64,000 nucleotides of DNA from Isoetes taiwanensis. Its lineage: Eukaryota > Streptophyta > Lycopodiopsida > Isoetales > Isoetaceae. Position 1 is the first letter of the stretch. Every line of letters begins with the position of its first letter. Where the stretch lies: the NCBI GenBank assembly GCA_021234155.1, contig JAJEKV010000013.1:8383193-8447192 (forward strand), read 5' to 3'. The position numbers and the translations under genes are program-made. Below are positions 28,092 to 38,604 of this stretch, piece by piece. The notes under the pieces were generated by a model, which made no database searches, was not told where the DNA came from, and worked only from the letters and a program-made list of their open reading frames with translations.

Positions 28092-28443
28092 CAAATCGTC
28101 GAAACGAGAGAAAAAGGAATATTCCTTAGAGATTCCTTTTTTTTCAAAAAGGGGGATAAAATGAGGTAAAAAAAAAGGTTGCATGAAATTCAATTTTGAC
28201 CCCCCCCTCCCCCAAATGACTAATTTTTTTGTGGAACGAAAGAATTGACTTTTTTAAAGTGACACTTTTCTTAGCAAATAGAATGTTCTTGAAGTATGTT
28301 TTTAGAGAGAAACTCTAATTTCAAAGGATAAAATATTTAACAAAAAATTGAAGTAAAGTCTGTAACTGATACTGTAGTATTCTCAAAATTTGAAGATATA
28401 ATCTTCATATTCACATGCAAAATTTACAGTCGTTTTCTAAGAC

Positions 28444-31400
28444 TCAGTTATGTGCAAAAGTGTGAGGAGTGATGAAGGAGGGATCCAGGACGTCATCATG
28501 TTCATTTATGCCATCCTCATCTCCTTCACTTCTTTCACTGTCACTCGAGGAAGTGCTTGAGTTGTCTTCCTCATCACTATCAACAGATGGTGAAGCATTG
28601 CCACCACTACTCCCTTCTTCATCCTCTTCCTCGTAATTACAAGCCTTTTTAAGCAAATTGATAGTTCTCTGGCGCAGACGATTGTCAGATTTCAATTTGA
28701 AATCATAGCATAATATAGTCACATCACTCAAGTTCAGCTCATCCCTACAACCCACTTTCTTAGACTTCCTCCCTTTTCCTTGACTTCTCATTTCTAATTC
28801 ATACCTACCTTCAAAAGCATTTTCTGAACGTGTCGCCAGCCAGTGAATCTTGAGTTTAGTTACTAAGCCTTGCTCCTTGACTGTATCAAGAACTTTTGCT
28901 ATCCAAAAGGGTCGACCTTTGTCATCTTCCTCAGTTGGAAGAGCAATCAGCGTACCTTTGGCAATTTCTGTGATATTGCCTTGAGGCTCATTCCTACGTC
29001 TTGGTCCGAGGTACATGACTCGGTCCTCGTTTTCCTCTACTGCAGGTGCTAATGTAGCATTGCTTGGACCTGTTTGGTTCTGGGGTTGATGGAAGATATC
29101 AGGCCATTGAAACAGTTCTTGCAACTGTCTTAGAGCTAGATTTTCCAAGACATCTTTCTGGTCTTGAAAGAAATTTCTCCACCACATTTGATCTTCTTCT
29201 GAGAAGTACTTGAAGCCCGAGAAAATGCCATTTTCAATGGCTTTTAAGGATGTCAATGGGGTATTTTTCTTCTGCTTGGACTCCTCAGGATTTTTTAGAG
29301 GAAGTTGCTCAGCACGCTCTATGAAGCAATGGTCTGGAACAAATTTAAGGAAGTGCAATCCCTCTGCTGGACTCCAATCCTTAGTTGTGGTGTACTTCTT
29401 CCCCTGTAAGAAGCTTTGTCCATCCTTCAAGTAGAACTTGATGTGATGTTGAAATGTAAGATCATTCAACTTGTTCACAGCTAGTTCTCTATCTGAACGT
29501 TGAGGAAAAACAAACTCTCTAAAGTCTGCAGTCTCTTTAAGAAGCTCGACCACTAGAACAGGTGCAATAATTTGAACTAAATTAGGAAGACAAAAAGCTT
29601 TCTTCCTTCTAAGGCGCACAGAAAATCTGTTAAACATCTGGTCAATCTGATCATGGGTGTGCCCTACAAGTAAAAATCCGAGCTTTACTTTTCTGAAGAT
29701 CCTTAGCTTCACTAGCATAGCACAATAAGCAAAGAGTGTTTGATTCCTGTTCTCTCTTGTAGTGTTGTCAAGTTGCAGGTAGAGCACGAGTGGTAGTTGC
29801 TCTTACTCGCACAGGACCTTGTTAAGAATTGTAATTTTTCAGGTTTGGGTCACCATGCAAGTTTGGATACGTCAAAAATACTTTGCACTTTAGACTTCCT
29901 TTGAAGACCATGGCTCCTACAAGGTGGACTTTAATAAAACATTCCTCTGGCACATCTTTTGGAATATTTAGGAAATGGGGTAGAGTTGTCTTTTTTTGAT
30001 CCATTCCATCAATTACAATAGACATATATTGCAATGGACGTTCGAGAGCTTTTTTTTTATGCTTGGCGAGCTTTCTTTTCTCTGCTGCTTGTTGTTCACA
30101 ATGTATGGCAAGATTCTGTTGCACAATATCTGTAAAAGAAATCAAGTTAAAATATTTTCTTCAAAGCAAGTGAGAGGATGGAGGACATGAGCTTACTTCT
30201 TTCGACCTCTGTCTTTGCACTTTCTCGTTGACTTTTTAATTCTGCACATCTTGAGCAAACAGAAATTCTATGTCTCCTTGGAATTTTCACAAGGCCAAAT
30301 CCACTTTTCCACAGTCTAATGAAGTGTGAGTAAGAGATGTGCTAAAACTGAATGCATGTCTCTTTGTATTCTTTGAAGACGTCTTTTTTTGTAATATTGT
30401 CTGTCAGATGATACATGTTGCTATTAGGCAACTTCTCACATGTCTCTCTAAAATATTTCTCCATCCATGTCACAGCAACCAGGGCATGCATAGTTACAAC
30501 TCTTCTTGGACCACAGTGATCATCAATTGCTGGGTTTTTGTCCAGTCTTTTGTGTATTCGAGACATTCTTGTGGACCCTAAACGGTAGACAACCATGAAG
30601 CATTTTTGGCAAATGTAATGCAAGAAGGTGTTGCGGTCTGGTCTTACATGATAAGCTAAGTAGGCATTCTGGTCTGCCAATGTCATTGAACTGTAGTTGT
30701 CTCTAACTACTCGTAATTTAGCCATGTTAAATCTATTGATGCAACCCAATGAGCAACATTTAGTTCTCAGGAGTCTCCTCATTTTGTGTTCATCCATAAG
30801 GTTTCTTCTTCTTACAGAGGAGCATGCTCTCAAACCAAAATCCACCTTGAATTTCTTTGAAGATTCGCTGGAGAACATGTAATCTCGTTGTTTCTCGTTG
30901 GTGTCTTCATCTTCTGATGAAACTTCTACTCTAGGGGTGACTTCCTCTGTCCTGAGCGGTGTGTTTGTAGAGGAAAACAGACCACGTGAATTTGTTCCCA
31001 GAAAAGACGGTAGCAAGGTGTTAAAGGATGGTGATGGTAAGAGGTTGTGGCAGCAACTGTTCTTGTACCATCCTGAATAGGAGTTCTTGCAAACATCTCC
31101 TTTATAGCGGACTGGAATTCTGCAAATCCATGTGTCACAACCATTGTATGAAGAGGAGTACACGCTGCAGCATCGTCCTCATTTGTAGTGAAGTCCTGGG
31201 GAGAGAAATTGTAGTGAATCTCACAGTCTTCTGTGTTTTCTGTGTTCTTTGTATATTTGCACGAAGGGGGGCAAAACTACAAACGGCGGGGGTAGCTTGT
31301 TCTTGAGCACCCGTTGTGGTGGAGCCTCTGTCCAGGGGATGGAACGAAGGGTGGTGGCAGCATGCTCCGAATTGGTGGTGATGCTTTGGAAGGAGATGCC

Positions 31401-31624
31401 AGTGTACTGTCTACTGGACTTGGTGACGGTTCGAAGGGTGGTGGAAGTCTGTTACGTGCTGGACTCGAAGTGTCTTCGAGAAGCAACAACGATGTTGTAG
31501 AGGTAGGAGTCGGAGAATGCCAGTCTTCAGAAGAAAAGACGTTGTTCCCAAGCGTTTCCTCAGAACTAGACGAGCTTGAGACAACAAAAGGTGCTGGAAG
31601 TTTGTTCACGAAGTGGTTCGTCAT
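28444..31624 (-). pseudogene. DUF7869-type putative transposase, broken
   Basis: Minus-strand relic. The N-terminus from 31624 (MTNHFVNKLPAPFVVSSS) has repeated LPPPFxPSP motifs. A Cys/His-rich middle follows (CCSLGCINRFN; YICQKCFMVVYRLG; RRHRISVCSRCAELKSQ). Then comes the core as I recall it for the DUF7869 family: VIDGMDQKKTTLPHF, HLVGAMVFKG, YLQLDNTTRENRNQTLFAYC, GFLLVGHTHDQIDQMFNRFS. The spaced Asp/His residues (DGMDQ, QLDN, GHTHDQID) suggest an RNase H-like nuclease site; that role is inference. The end is an acidic Ser-rich tail (DEEDNSSTSSSDSERSEGDE). One GT-AG intron is at 30196-30130. Breaks: TAG at 30344, a one-base shift at the T5 run 29835-29839, TAA at 29805, and an unclear junction near 31100-31270. 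Confidence 0.75.
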
Positions 31625-31994
31625 CTTAACAACTGCAAAATAGTGTAGAGATATGAGAAACTTTCTCTAATGCAGAGCTTTTCTTATTCCCGAATACAAG
31701 CCTACGTAGTACAAGTAGAAGTTCATGTAACAATTAAGTGAAAGGCAAATTAAAAGCTATTCCGAAATACACTGGAGTAGGACAGTAAAACTAAACGTAT
31801 TCCACTTCACATAGAATACGAGCAAGACGAAAGGGATACCTTTAAAAGGAAATTTTGGCGCCCTCAGTTGTGTATTCCAGTCTCTGAGATCAAGTCGTCA
31901 GGGCCATATTCAGAGACTATATTCCGATTCACATAGAGAAGACATGGACATGTGAGTAAAAAAGTACAACGTACAATCATTTCCAAGTCTGTTT

Positions 31995-32156
31995 CTTATT
32001 CCGGAATAGGTTTTGGCTTTCGTGTGTAAGCCAAAGTGTATTACTTTGGCTTACACACTGAAGCCAAAGTGTATTCCGGAATACACTTTCGCCTTCACCT
32101 AAAACGAAAGTGTATTCCGGAATACACTTTCGCCCACTTCCGGAATACACTTTCGT
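31995..32156. repeat. Palindrome cluster 1, between the divergent relic genes
   Basis: The core GTGTATTCCGGAATACAC occurs as a 24-bp palindrome at 32066-32089 and as a 28-bp palindrome at 32105-32132. There is a half copy at 32138-32156 and a shorter one at 31995-32010. A separate near-perfect stem (GTGTGTAAGCCAAAGT, 5-base loop, exact complement; 32022-32058) lies beside them and extends outward with AAGCCAA on both sides. All central dinucleotides here are CG. Confidence 0.95.
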
Positions 32157-32339
32157 CTGTTTAAGGTTTGAAAGGTCTAATTTATTAAACTTTTTTGGTA
32201 ATTTTAGGTGTTTTTTTCGCTTTTCAGACTTGTTTAGCCTTGTTTTCTTGTCAACTGTGTAGTGTTTTTTTTGCCTTTCTTTTAGACATGTTGTATTCTG
32301 GAATAGTTTTACGCTAGTGTTTTTTCTAAAAAAGACGTG

Positions 32340-35300
32340 CTTTTACACAATGTGTACAGGCAAGACGTCAGCAAGAAACATCAGAAGAAGGCCATTAAAA
32401 TCACCCAGAAAGCACACCCACAGAGAAGGGTTGACGATACCTCTGCGCCTGCGATATACGAGAACTTCCAAACTCAGTGGTTCTTCACAAGGAGCACAGC
32501 TGGAAAGTACAACACCCTTACTTTCTTACATGTCTGTCAGAGTCCTGGTACAAAAAGGTATGATGACAGAGAATTTGTCTGCATGGGCACCATACAAGCT
32601 GTGAATGAAGTAGCTGGGGAGTCGGAACAACGAGGGAGACTGTCTTTTGCGACATCCAAGGTTTCATTCATGTTGATGAAGCCTTTTTTAGACTTGTCAA
32701 AGTGAACCCACCGGCACTTTACAATCACATCAATAAGAGAAAGCTTAGTGCCTTCATCAACGACGTTCGAAGCACACAGAGCGAAGACTTCGCCCACAGC
32801 GAGTCAGAGCGAAAAGAAGAGGAAGAACAACGGAGCCCGAGCAGTCCATCAGAGGGAGGAAGAGGAAGAAAAAAGCACGGGAGAGTCAGAAGAGCAGCCA
32901 GAACAACCACTACCAAAGAAGCAGAGGCTGACCATTGCTGCTAAGGAGCCTAAAAAAAGAAAAACGGCACCAATTGCCACAGAAGATGCTCCTACCCAAG
33001 AAGAGGAAGGGGAAGAGCAAAGCACCTGGTGTTGCCATTAAGGAAAAGAAGGTTGATAAAACATCAGAAAAGATGGAAGAGATTAACCTGCACAAGTTTG
33101 TGCAAGGTGTCATCTACTTGCCCGTCACATCAATGAAGCTTCCTCCAAAAAATGAAGCTGGAGAACGACCACTACAGGTTCGGAAGATTTACGCAGATCA
33201 TTTAAGGAACCTCAAGGACAGAATTCAGAGCAATCCGAATGCCCATGTTGCTCCTATTGTGGTTCTTGTTGATAGAGAGCAGTGCACAAGTCCAGCAGAG
33301 TACGATAGAGAAAATGCGGACACATATACGCATTATGTTTTGGGTGGGAACCACAGTTTCAAGGCAAGGAGGCAATTGTACAAAGAAAAAAAGAATCCTG
33401 GTACTTGTCTGTTCTCTGTGCAGTCTACTGTGGATTGACCGACGAAGAAGCCAAAATCGTTGCCAACACTCACAACGCTGACAACGAGTACAAGTTAAAA
33501 ATGAGCTTTGTCGACAAAATTAGATTTATGCACAGAGAATATGTCATCTTCAAAGAAAATTATGGGGAGGATTTGAAAAAGCCACAGTACTCACTAGAAC
33601 TAAAAGAAGCTTGTGCCATTGAGTGTTGCCTTAAATACGACGAGGCAAACAAACGGGCATCACTCATTGGTCACGACAACTAGTTTGAGCTAGCATTCAG
33701 GGATGGCCGGGTATGTTTCCAGTGTATTCCAGAATAAGATTTAGTGAACAAAAACATTCATTGTTGACAACTAGCTGATGAGTTTCTTGTTTTGTTTGCA
33801 GATCTAGGAGCTCCAAAAACGAAATATTTAATATGTTTGAGCGTGGTGAACTAAAAAGTAGGGGCAAGGTCTCCGAGAAGAAGAAAGGCTCCGACGTGCC
33901 AAAAAAAGAAATGACAATCACTGTCTGGAGGGAGATGCAGGGGTTCATTGACACAGAATTACTAGAACGGCTCCTGCAGAAGGTAGTGGACAAGGAGTTC
34001 ACTCTGGAAGAAATGTCGAAGGAGTTGCACAAGTAAGCTTTGCCATCATTGTTCTCTTTTCTATTCCAGAATACTACCGAGTCTTAAAATAAGAGCAAAC
34101 GGGCACTACTGAAAATGCTTTCTGCCCCTCGAAGGATCGAAAGTGTATTCCAGAATACACTTTCGCCCTTCGTGTAGTGGAAAAGTGTATTCCAGAATAC
34201 ACTTTCTCTCCTGCGCAGCAGCAAAAACGTATTCTGGAATACACTCTCTAACTTGGTGCAGTGTAGAAGTGTATTCTGGAATACACTTTCGCTCCTACGC
34301 TGCAGCTAAAGTGTATTCTGGAATACACTTCTGCAACAACATAAAAGTTGTCTAAGCCACTTGTATTCTAGAATAAGTTTAGGTGGCAGGAAGTTAGTTT
34401 ACTTTACTCTTGCACTTTCCAACTGCTAAAACGGTTGTGGTTTTCTTTCAAGCCAAAAAAATGTCATCACCTGCCAGACATGTCTGATGGAGCAACTTAA
34501 CGTGGAGACGTGGGAGAGGTGCAAGGAGCTTTATCCCATAGCTATATCCGATGAGCGTATTGTCCAGTACGCTCCAAATTTTGAAGGATGGGTACGCTGA
34601 CTAAACACATGATTCTTGTCTTGTCTAGGTCTCAATCTCTCCTTTGTTTGCAGAACAAGAAGAAAAATAAGGACCTGCCAGAAGGTTTCATGCACCTCGT
34701 AAGGCTGGCACGAGAAGAAAGAACATTGGCAGATAGGAGGACTCTAGAAGTGGAGCCTTCTGAATATGAAAAGTTTAGCTTGTACGGGACCTTCCTTATG
34801 GCTTTAGTCGTTACGACGACCAGCCTTTTAAAAATTCAGAATTTAACGTCTTCGTCGACGGTATTAAACAAATCACAACGGCCAAGCACTGGCCGTCTTG
34901 TCGTGTTTCATTCTAGCATGCAATCCGGCCTTGTGGAGTCCACGTTCAAGAATCATTTTGGATCCCCAGTGCAAGCAGGTTATGAGAATATGGTTTGGTG
35001 AGTACTTTATTCTGGAATACGTTTGGTTTGTTTCTTCTTTGTGTTTTCGTTTTCTATTCCAGAATATGATTGCCTTTGACTTGTTCTCTTTATTAGTTTT
35101 TTGTTCTGTTTTCGTTAGTGACACGACTCTAATTTCTACAGGTACAAGACAAATATAAACTACCATGGCAGCGGGCCGAGGTTGCTGAGTAAGGTTGAAT
35201 ACCTCCATGTTGCTTACTGGAGTTTCGATGGCAAACGCACCATGGAGCATTTTAATACAGCAACTTGCCAGAACTTTTCTAATGTCTTGGAATTTCCAGC

Positions 35301-35811
35301 TGTGCTTCAGAAGCTACAAGACCCTAGCGCACAAGATAGAATTGTTAATCACTACCAGAAGCCTCAAAAGCTAATCAACCATCTTCTAGACATGTTTTCA
35401 CGTCCAGGAGATTGGGTGCTTGATGCCTTTTCTGGCTCTGGTACAACAATAGCTTGTGCACTTAAGAAGGGCCGCAATTGTGTAGCAGTGGACATAGATA
35501 AAGAAACTGTGAACTTCATCAAGATGAGACTGGCTGCCTTACCTACCCTACCAGATGAGCATCAAGAGTTAGGCGCCAGATCCTCATCTGATTTTGCCAA
35601 GCTGACCTCTTCAGAGACACAGCCTCCATTCACTAGCTCTTTAGATGATGAAGCTACCTTTGCAGAGCCGAAAGAAGTGGCTCTAGCTACCATTCCTGAA
35701 GACATTGAAGAAGTAGACAAGGGTAAGGCAACACAAAAGGAGCAGACCACAGAAACTGGCACAACAGAAACAAGCAAAAAGAATGATGAAGACTACGACT
35801 TGGACCTTTAG
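32340..35811 (+). pseudogene. ParB-like domain plus beta-class DNA methyltransferase, broken
   Basis: Plus-strand relic. The N-terminal region (YENFQTQWFFTRSTAGKYNT; then GFIHVDEAFFRLVKVNPPAL in a shifted frame) is unassigned, followed by a Lys/Glu-rich linker. A ParB/sulfiredoxin-like domain follows (RPLQVRKIYADHLRNLKDRI; APIVVLVD; GGNHSFKA at 33343-33366). Exons after introns 33711-33801, 34033-34452, 34592-34653 and 34998-35141 give VITCQTCLMEQLNVETWERC, then DLPYG (34788-34802, a DPPY-like catalytic motif IV), VVFHSSMQSGLVESTFKNHF, NHYQKPQKLINHLLDMFSRP and the AdoMet site DAFSGSGTT (35422-35448). Motif IV before motif I marks the beta class, which makes N6-adenine or N4-cytosine. Breaks: shifts near 32635, 32830, 33025, 33390 and 34895, and TAG at 33681. 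The stop is at 35809-35811. Confidence 0.75.
34138..34331. repeat. Palindrome cluster 2, inside methyltransferase intron 2
   Basis: Five copies of the GTGTATTC-NN-GAATACAC palindrome (one imperfect) at about 34138-34165, 34181-34205, 34227-34246, 34267-34290 and 34309-34331, lying in the 420-bp intron. The central dinucleotides are CA, CA, TG, TG, TG, unlike the CG of cluster 1. Spacer sequences are also related (CTCCTRCGC-type stretches). Confidence 0.95.
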
Positions 35812-36110
35812 TCTGTCTCATACAAAAAAATTTATTACTCACCTTCATGTGTTGTTACAAATTGATGTTATTGAAACAATATTATTTTATTTACTATATT
35901 CTGGTGCTTTCAAGAAAATACTTTTAGAGAATACAAAAGCATGTTTAAATTCTTCCCTTTTCAAGTGCTGCTTTTGGCAAAATCCAAGTTCTTTTGCACT
36001 AAGGGGCCAAAATGCAGGTAAAAAAAAAATTAGGCCTATTGGAATTCCTAATTAGAAGGAAAAAAGTGTCATTTTCTAGAGCAGGTTGTTTTTTTCAAGG
36101 GAATCTTTGA

Positions 36111-36148
36111 AACGGGAGTGCTGCAACACTTCCGTTTAATTTGCAATC
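36111..36148 (-). repeat. Right terminal inverted repeat with hairpin (candidate)
   Basis: The 20-bp end at 36129-36148 matches the left end inverted. It overlaps a local hairpin, AAACGGGAGTG (36111-36121) against CACTTCCGTTT (36127-36137), 10 of 11 paired. Confidence 0.55.
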
Positions 36149-36564
36149 ATGTTTGTGGGCTAAATCCCTAGAACCCTTTCTCAAAGAGATCATGACTTGC
36201 TAATTTATTCATTTGCCCTCGATGCTTGTCCAGTTCTGGAATATTTTAGAGTATGGTTCTTTCTTGATTTCATTCATTCTTTTTACTCTTACATGGAGTT
36301 GTATTCATTCGGTCCAGATCCATTGGGATCTCCACTTCACTTCATTATTCTGTGCCTAAGATGTTTTCATTACATTATGTACTGATATGCTAAAATCGAA
36401 GATTATATTTCCTATTGGTTTTCTCTACATAGCAGTTCTTGCATTTTTCTATCTCTTATTGATCTTGTCAAAATTTTGTACTAGTTCTATGCATGGAATA
36501 GGCTCTTGATAGCATAGCTTTAGGTATGATATAATTCTAAGTGCAGGAAAGCAAAGGCAGCCCG
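36149..36564. other. No gene recognised
   Basis: AT-rich interval between the candidate transposon and the pogo-like relic. Confidence 0.45.
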
Positions 36565-38291
36565 TATGTCCAGCAATGAGGAGATATCCATAATGCGTAA
36601 TCTTCTAGGTAACAAATGGTGGAAACATAAAATATAAAGACATCTCAGAATAACATTCAGGAGTTCACATCCACTTGAAAGGGCTCGTGCACTAGCCATA
36701 AACCAACAGAAGTTGTATTATGGCAGTTGAGAAGATGTTGATTCAATCCTGTAGTATCAGCTGGGCATAAGAAGAAGTCGAGTGAGGCTTACAAGTACAG
36801 AAATTGCGGTTATGATATCTTGCTATTAGAGCATCTAATAAGTCTCGGCAAGAACAGGATGAAGAAGTTGAGATTCTCCTGTAGTAATTCTGTTCTTGTT
36901 TTGTAGCATTGTACCTTTTTTTATATAATATAAAAATCCCCCCTTACCTTCAAAAAAAAAAAAAAAAAAACCAACAGAAGTTGGACATGTTCTAGTCAGG
37001 ATTGAAGTCAATCTATGACAAATTTGATTTCCCTCCATCTAGGGTATGGAATGTTGATGAAGCTAGTATACATGCAAGTAAGTCCGGAGACCTAAAGGTC
37101 ATTGCAAGAAAAGGTGCTTGCGATATAAATGATGTTGTAATGAGCATGAGGGAGTGGGTTGCAATTTTGATTTTTGTCAATGCAGATGGCTATAGACTTT
37201 CAAACTTGTTTTTATTTAAGAGCAAGGGGATGAATGCAGATTACATAAGTAGATGTTGGAGGAGGGAGGGGTGTTAAAGCAATGCAACCAAATGCATGGA
37301 TGACTGCAGATCTCTTCAAGTCATGGCCGACTCATTTCTCAAATGCGAGTGCTTGGATGTATCTCTCTTAAAAGGCCCACATTTCATCGTTTTGGATGGC
37401 CATAGTAGCCACGTTGGATTGGATGAGATTTTCGCTGCCAAAAAATATGGCATTCACTATACATTGCTTCCAGCATACATTTCTCAAGGCTACAACCTCG
37501 CATGCTTTGTCCTATCCAAACTACCTTTAAAAGGTTAAGAGTTCAATCTATGATTATGAGGCGCAAGCACGAACCTAAAAGAACGCAGTTCATCGTAATT
37601 TCCAATGTAGTTCAGGTAGGTCTAACTCTTGACAATATTAGGGCTAGATTTAGAGCCACATGGAATTACCCTTTTGATAACACAAAGGTTACTGCCTTTT
37701 CAATTGGGGATGCATTTAGGTAGGTTGAAGGGCAGGGGCATTGAGCCATGTGTGGTTAGCTAGATATAAGAAATGGCTAAAGATGACTATGGTGATGAGA
37801 AAAGTAATGAGGATATGGAAAATAATAAATTGAGATATTGTATACAATGCAAAATGTTGATGTTGAGTGCATGAGGTATGAAGTCTTCAAGCTTGGCAAC
37901 AACCCTCCAGATTATGGTGTATATGTTAATGCTTTCACATCATGGCACATCTTGTGGAGGAAGTGAACTCACATAATATCAATGGTGGACATCACAATTG
38001 GAACCGAATAGTAATGTTGATGAAGACTATAGTGCCAACACCAGGTCAGCTAATTTTGAGCACGGGGACCCATCAGGTTACTATCCTGGGAATGTTGTGC
38101 ACCTTACACAACCTGCTGCCACAAGGAGCTTGCTCCCTCATCCTCAACCAACAGGTTAAGTCGAAAAGGAAGAACAAGGGACCTGACATGAGTGGTCTGA
38201 CCCACATTAGTAGTGCTACTCTTTGTTAAAAGCTAAGAATTGAAAAAGCCATGAGAGTTGAGACTGAAAGGCTAAAGGCTGAAAGATTATA
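36565..38291 (+). pseudogene. pogo/Tc1-like DDE transposase relic
   Basis: Plus-strand relic of a DDE_1-type transposase, which cuts and joins transposon ends. Before the retroposon insertion it reads IMRNLLGNKWWKHKI and HPLERARALAINQQKL. After it come GLKSIYDKFDFPPSRVWNVD (first catalytic-type Asp in WNVDE), VIARKGACDINDVV, FVNADGYRLSNLFLFKSKG, then in shifted frames NAWMTADLFKSW, FIVLDGHSSH (second Asp), GIHYTLLPAYISQ and GLTLDNIRARFRATWNYPFD. A decayed tail (YYPGNVVHLTQPAATRSLL near 38080) ends in a charged helix (LRIEKAMRVETERLKAERL) with a stop at about 38291. Many shifts and stops, no intact frame. Confidence 0.8.
36716..36968 (+). mobile_element. Short retroposon with poly-A tail and 15-bp target duplication
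   Basis: About 253 bp ending in an A run. It is flanked by direct repeats AACCAACAGAAGTTG at 36701-36715 and 36969-36983, which interrupt the pogo-like reading frame at QKL. There is no clear pol III A/B box, so it may be a short 5'-truncated LINE or a SINE of unknown type. Confidence 0.85.
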
Positions 38292-38332
38292 GAACTACAG
38301 TTTCAATTCCCATTTCATTTTTTATGGCTTTC

Positions 38333-38604
38333 TCAACTAACTCGTCGAGGAATGGGCTTCTGCATTAAATTTATGTCTAATCTTGATCTTTGAATTCATT
38401 GATTAGCTAGTCGATAAATATGTTTTTATCAATTTACGCCTTCACTTTTGGCTTTCTCGATTAGCTAGTCGAGAAATGTGCTCCTGCATTAGATTTATGC
38501 CTAATCTTGATTTTTCAGTTTCTCGACTAGCTAGTCGAGAAATACATTTTTTATCAAGTTTTGCCTTCACTCTTAGATTTCTCGACTAGCTAGCCAAGAA
38601 ATGT
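38333..38604. repeat. Five regularly spaced palindromes
   Basis: Five related hairpins of the form TTTCTCGACTAGCTAGTCGA plus GAAAT at about 38333, 38393, 38454, 38520 and 38578, spaced 58-66 bp. The copies alternate two spacer types (one with CTGCATTARATTTATG, the other with TTTTTATCAA). The fourth is perfect and the outer ones have decayed. Confidence 0.9.

Larger units (their letters stand above)
28072..36148. mobile_element. Candidate DNA transposon carrying transposase-like and ParB/methyltransferase relics
   Basis: About 8.08 kb bounded by a 20-bp inverted match with 17 identities: GATTGCGTATTAAACGGGAG at 28072-28091 and, on the minus strand, GATTGCAAATTAAACGGAAG at 36148-36129. Inside are two divergent relic genes, a DUF7869-type protein (31624-28444, minus) and a ParB-like/DNA methyltransferase protein (about 32340-35811, plus), plus large palindromes only in non-coding parts. 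Everted half-sites occur near both ends (GGAATATTCC 28116-28125; GGAATTCC 36041-36048). I see no convincing target duplication, so the exact limits and one-element status are inferred. Confidence 0.6.

Noticed and set aside
31995-34331. CRISPR-like array
   Set aside because: The repeats are palindromes with irregular or no unique spacers in a plant sequence with introns; no cas genes.
28444-35811. Stop-codon reassignment (TAG/TAA read as Gln) to explain in-frame stops
   Set aside because: Neighbouring genes (CWC25, PLAC8) use TGA as normal stops, and the same region also has frameshifts, which recoding would not explain.
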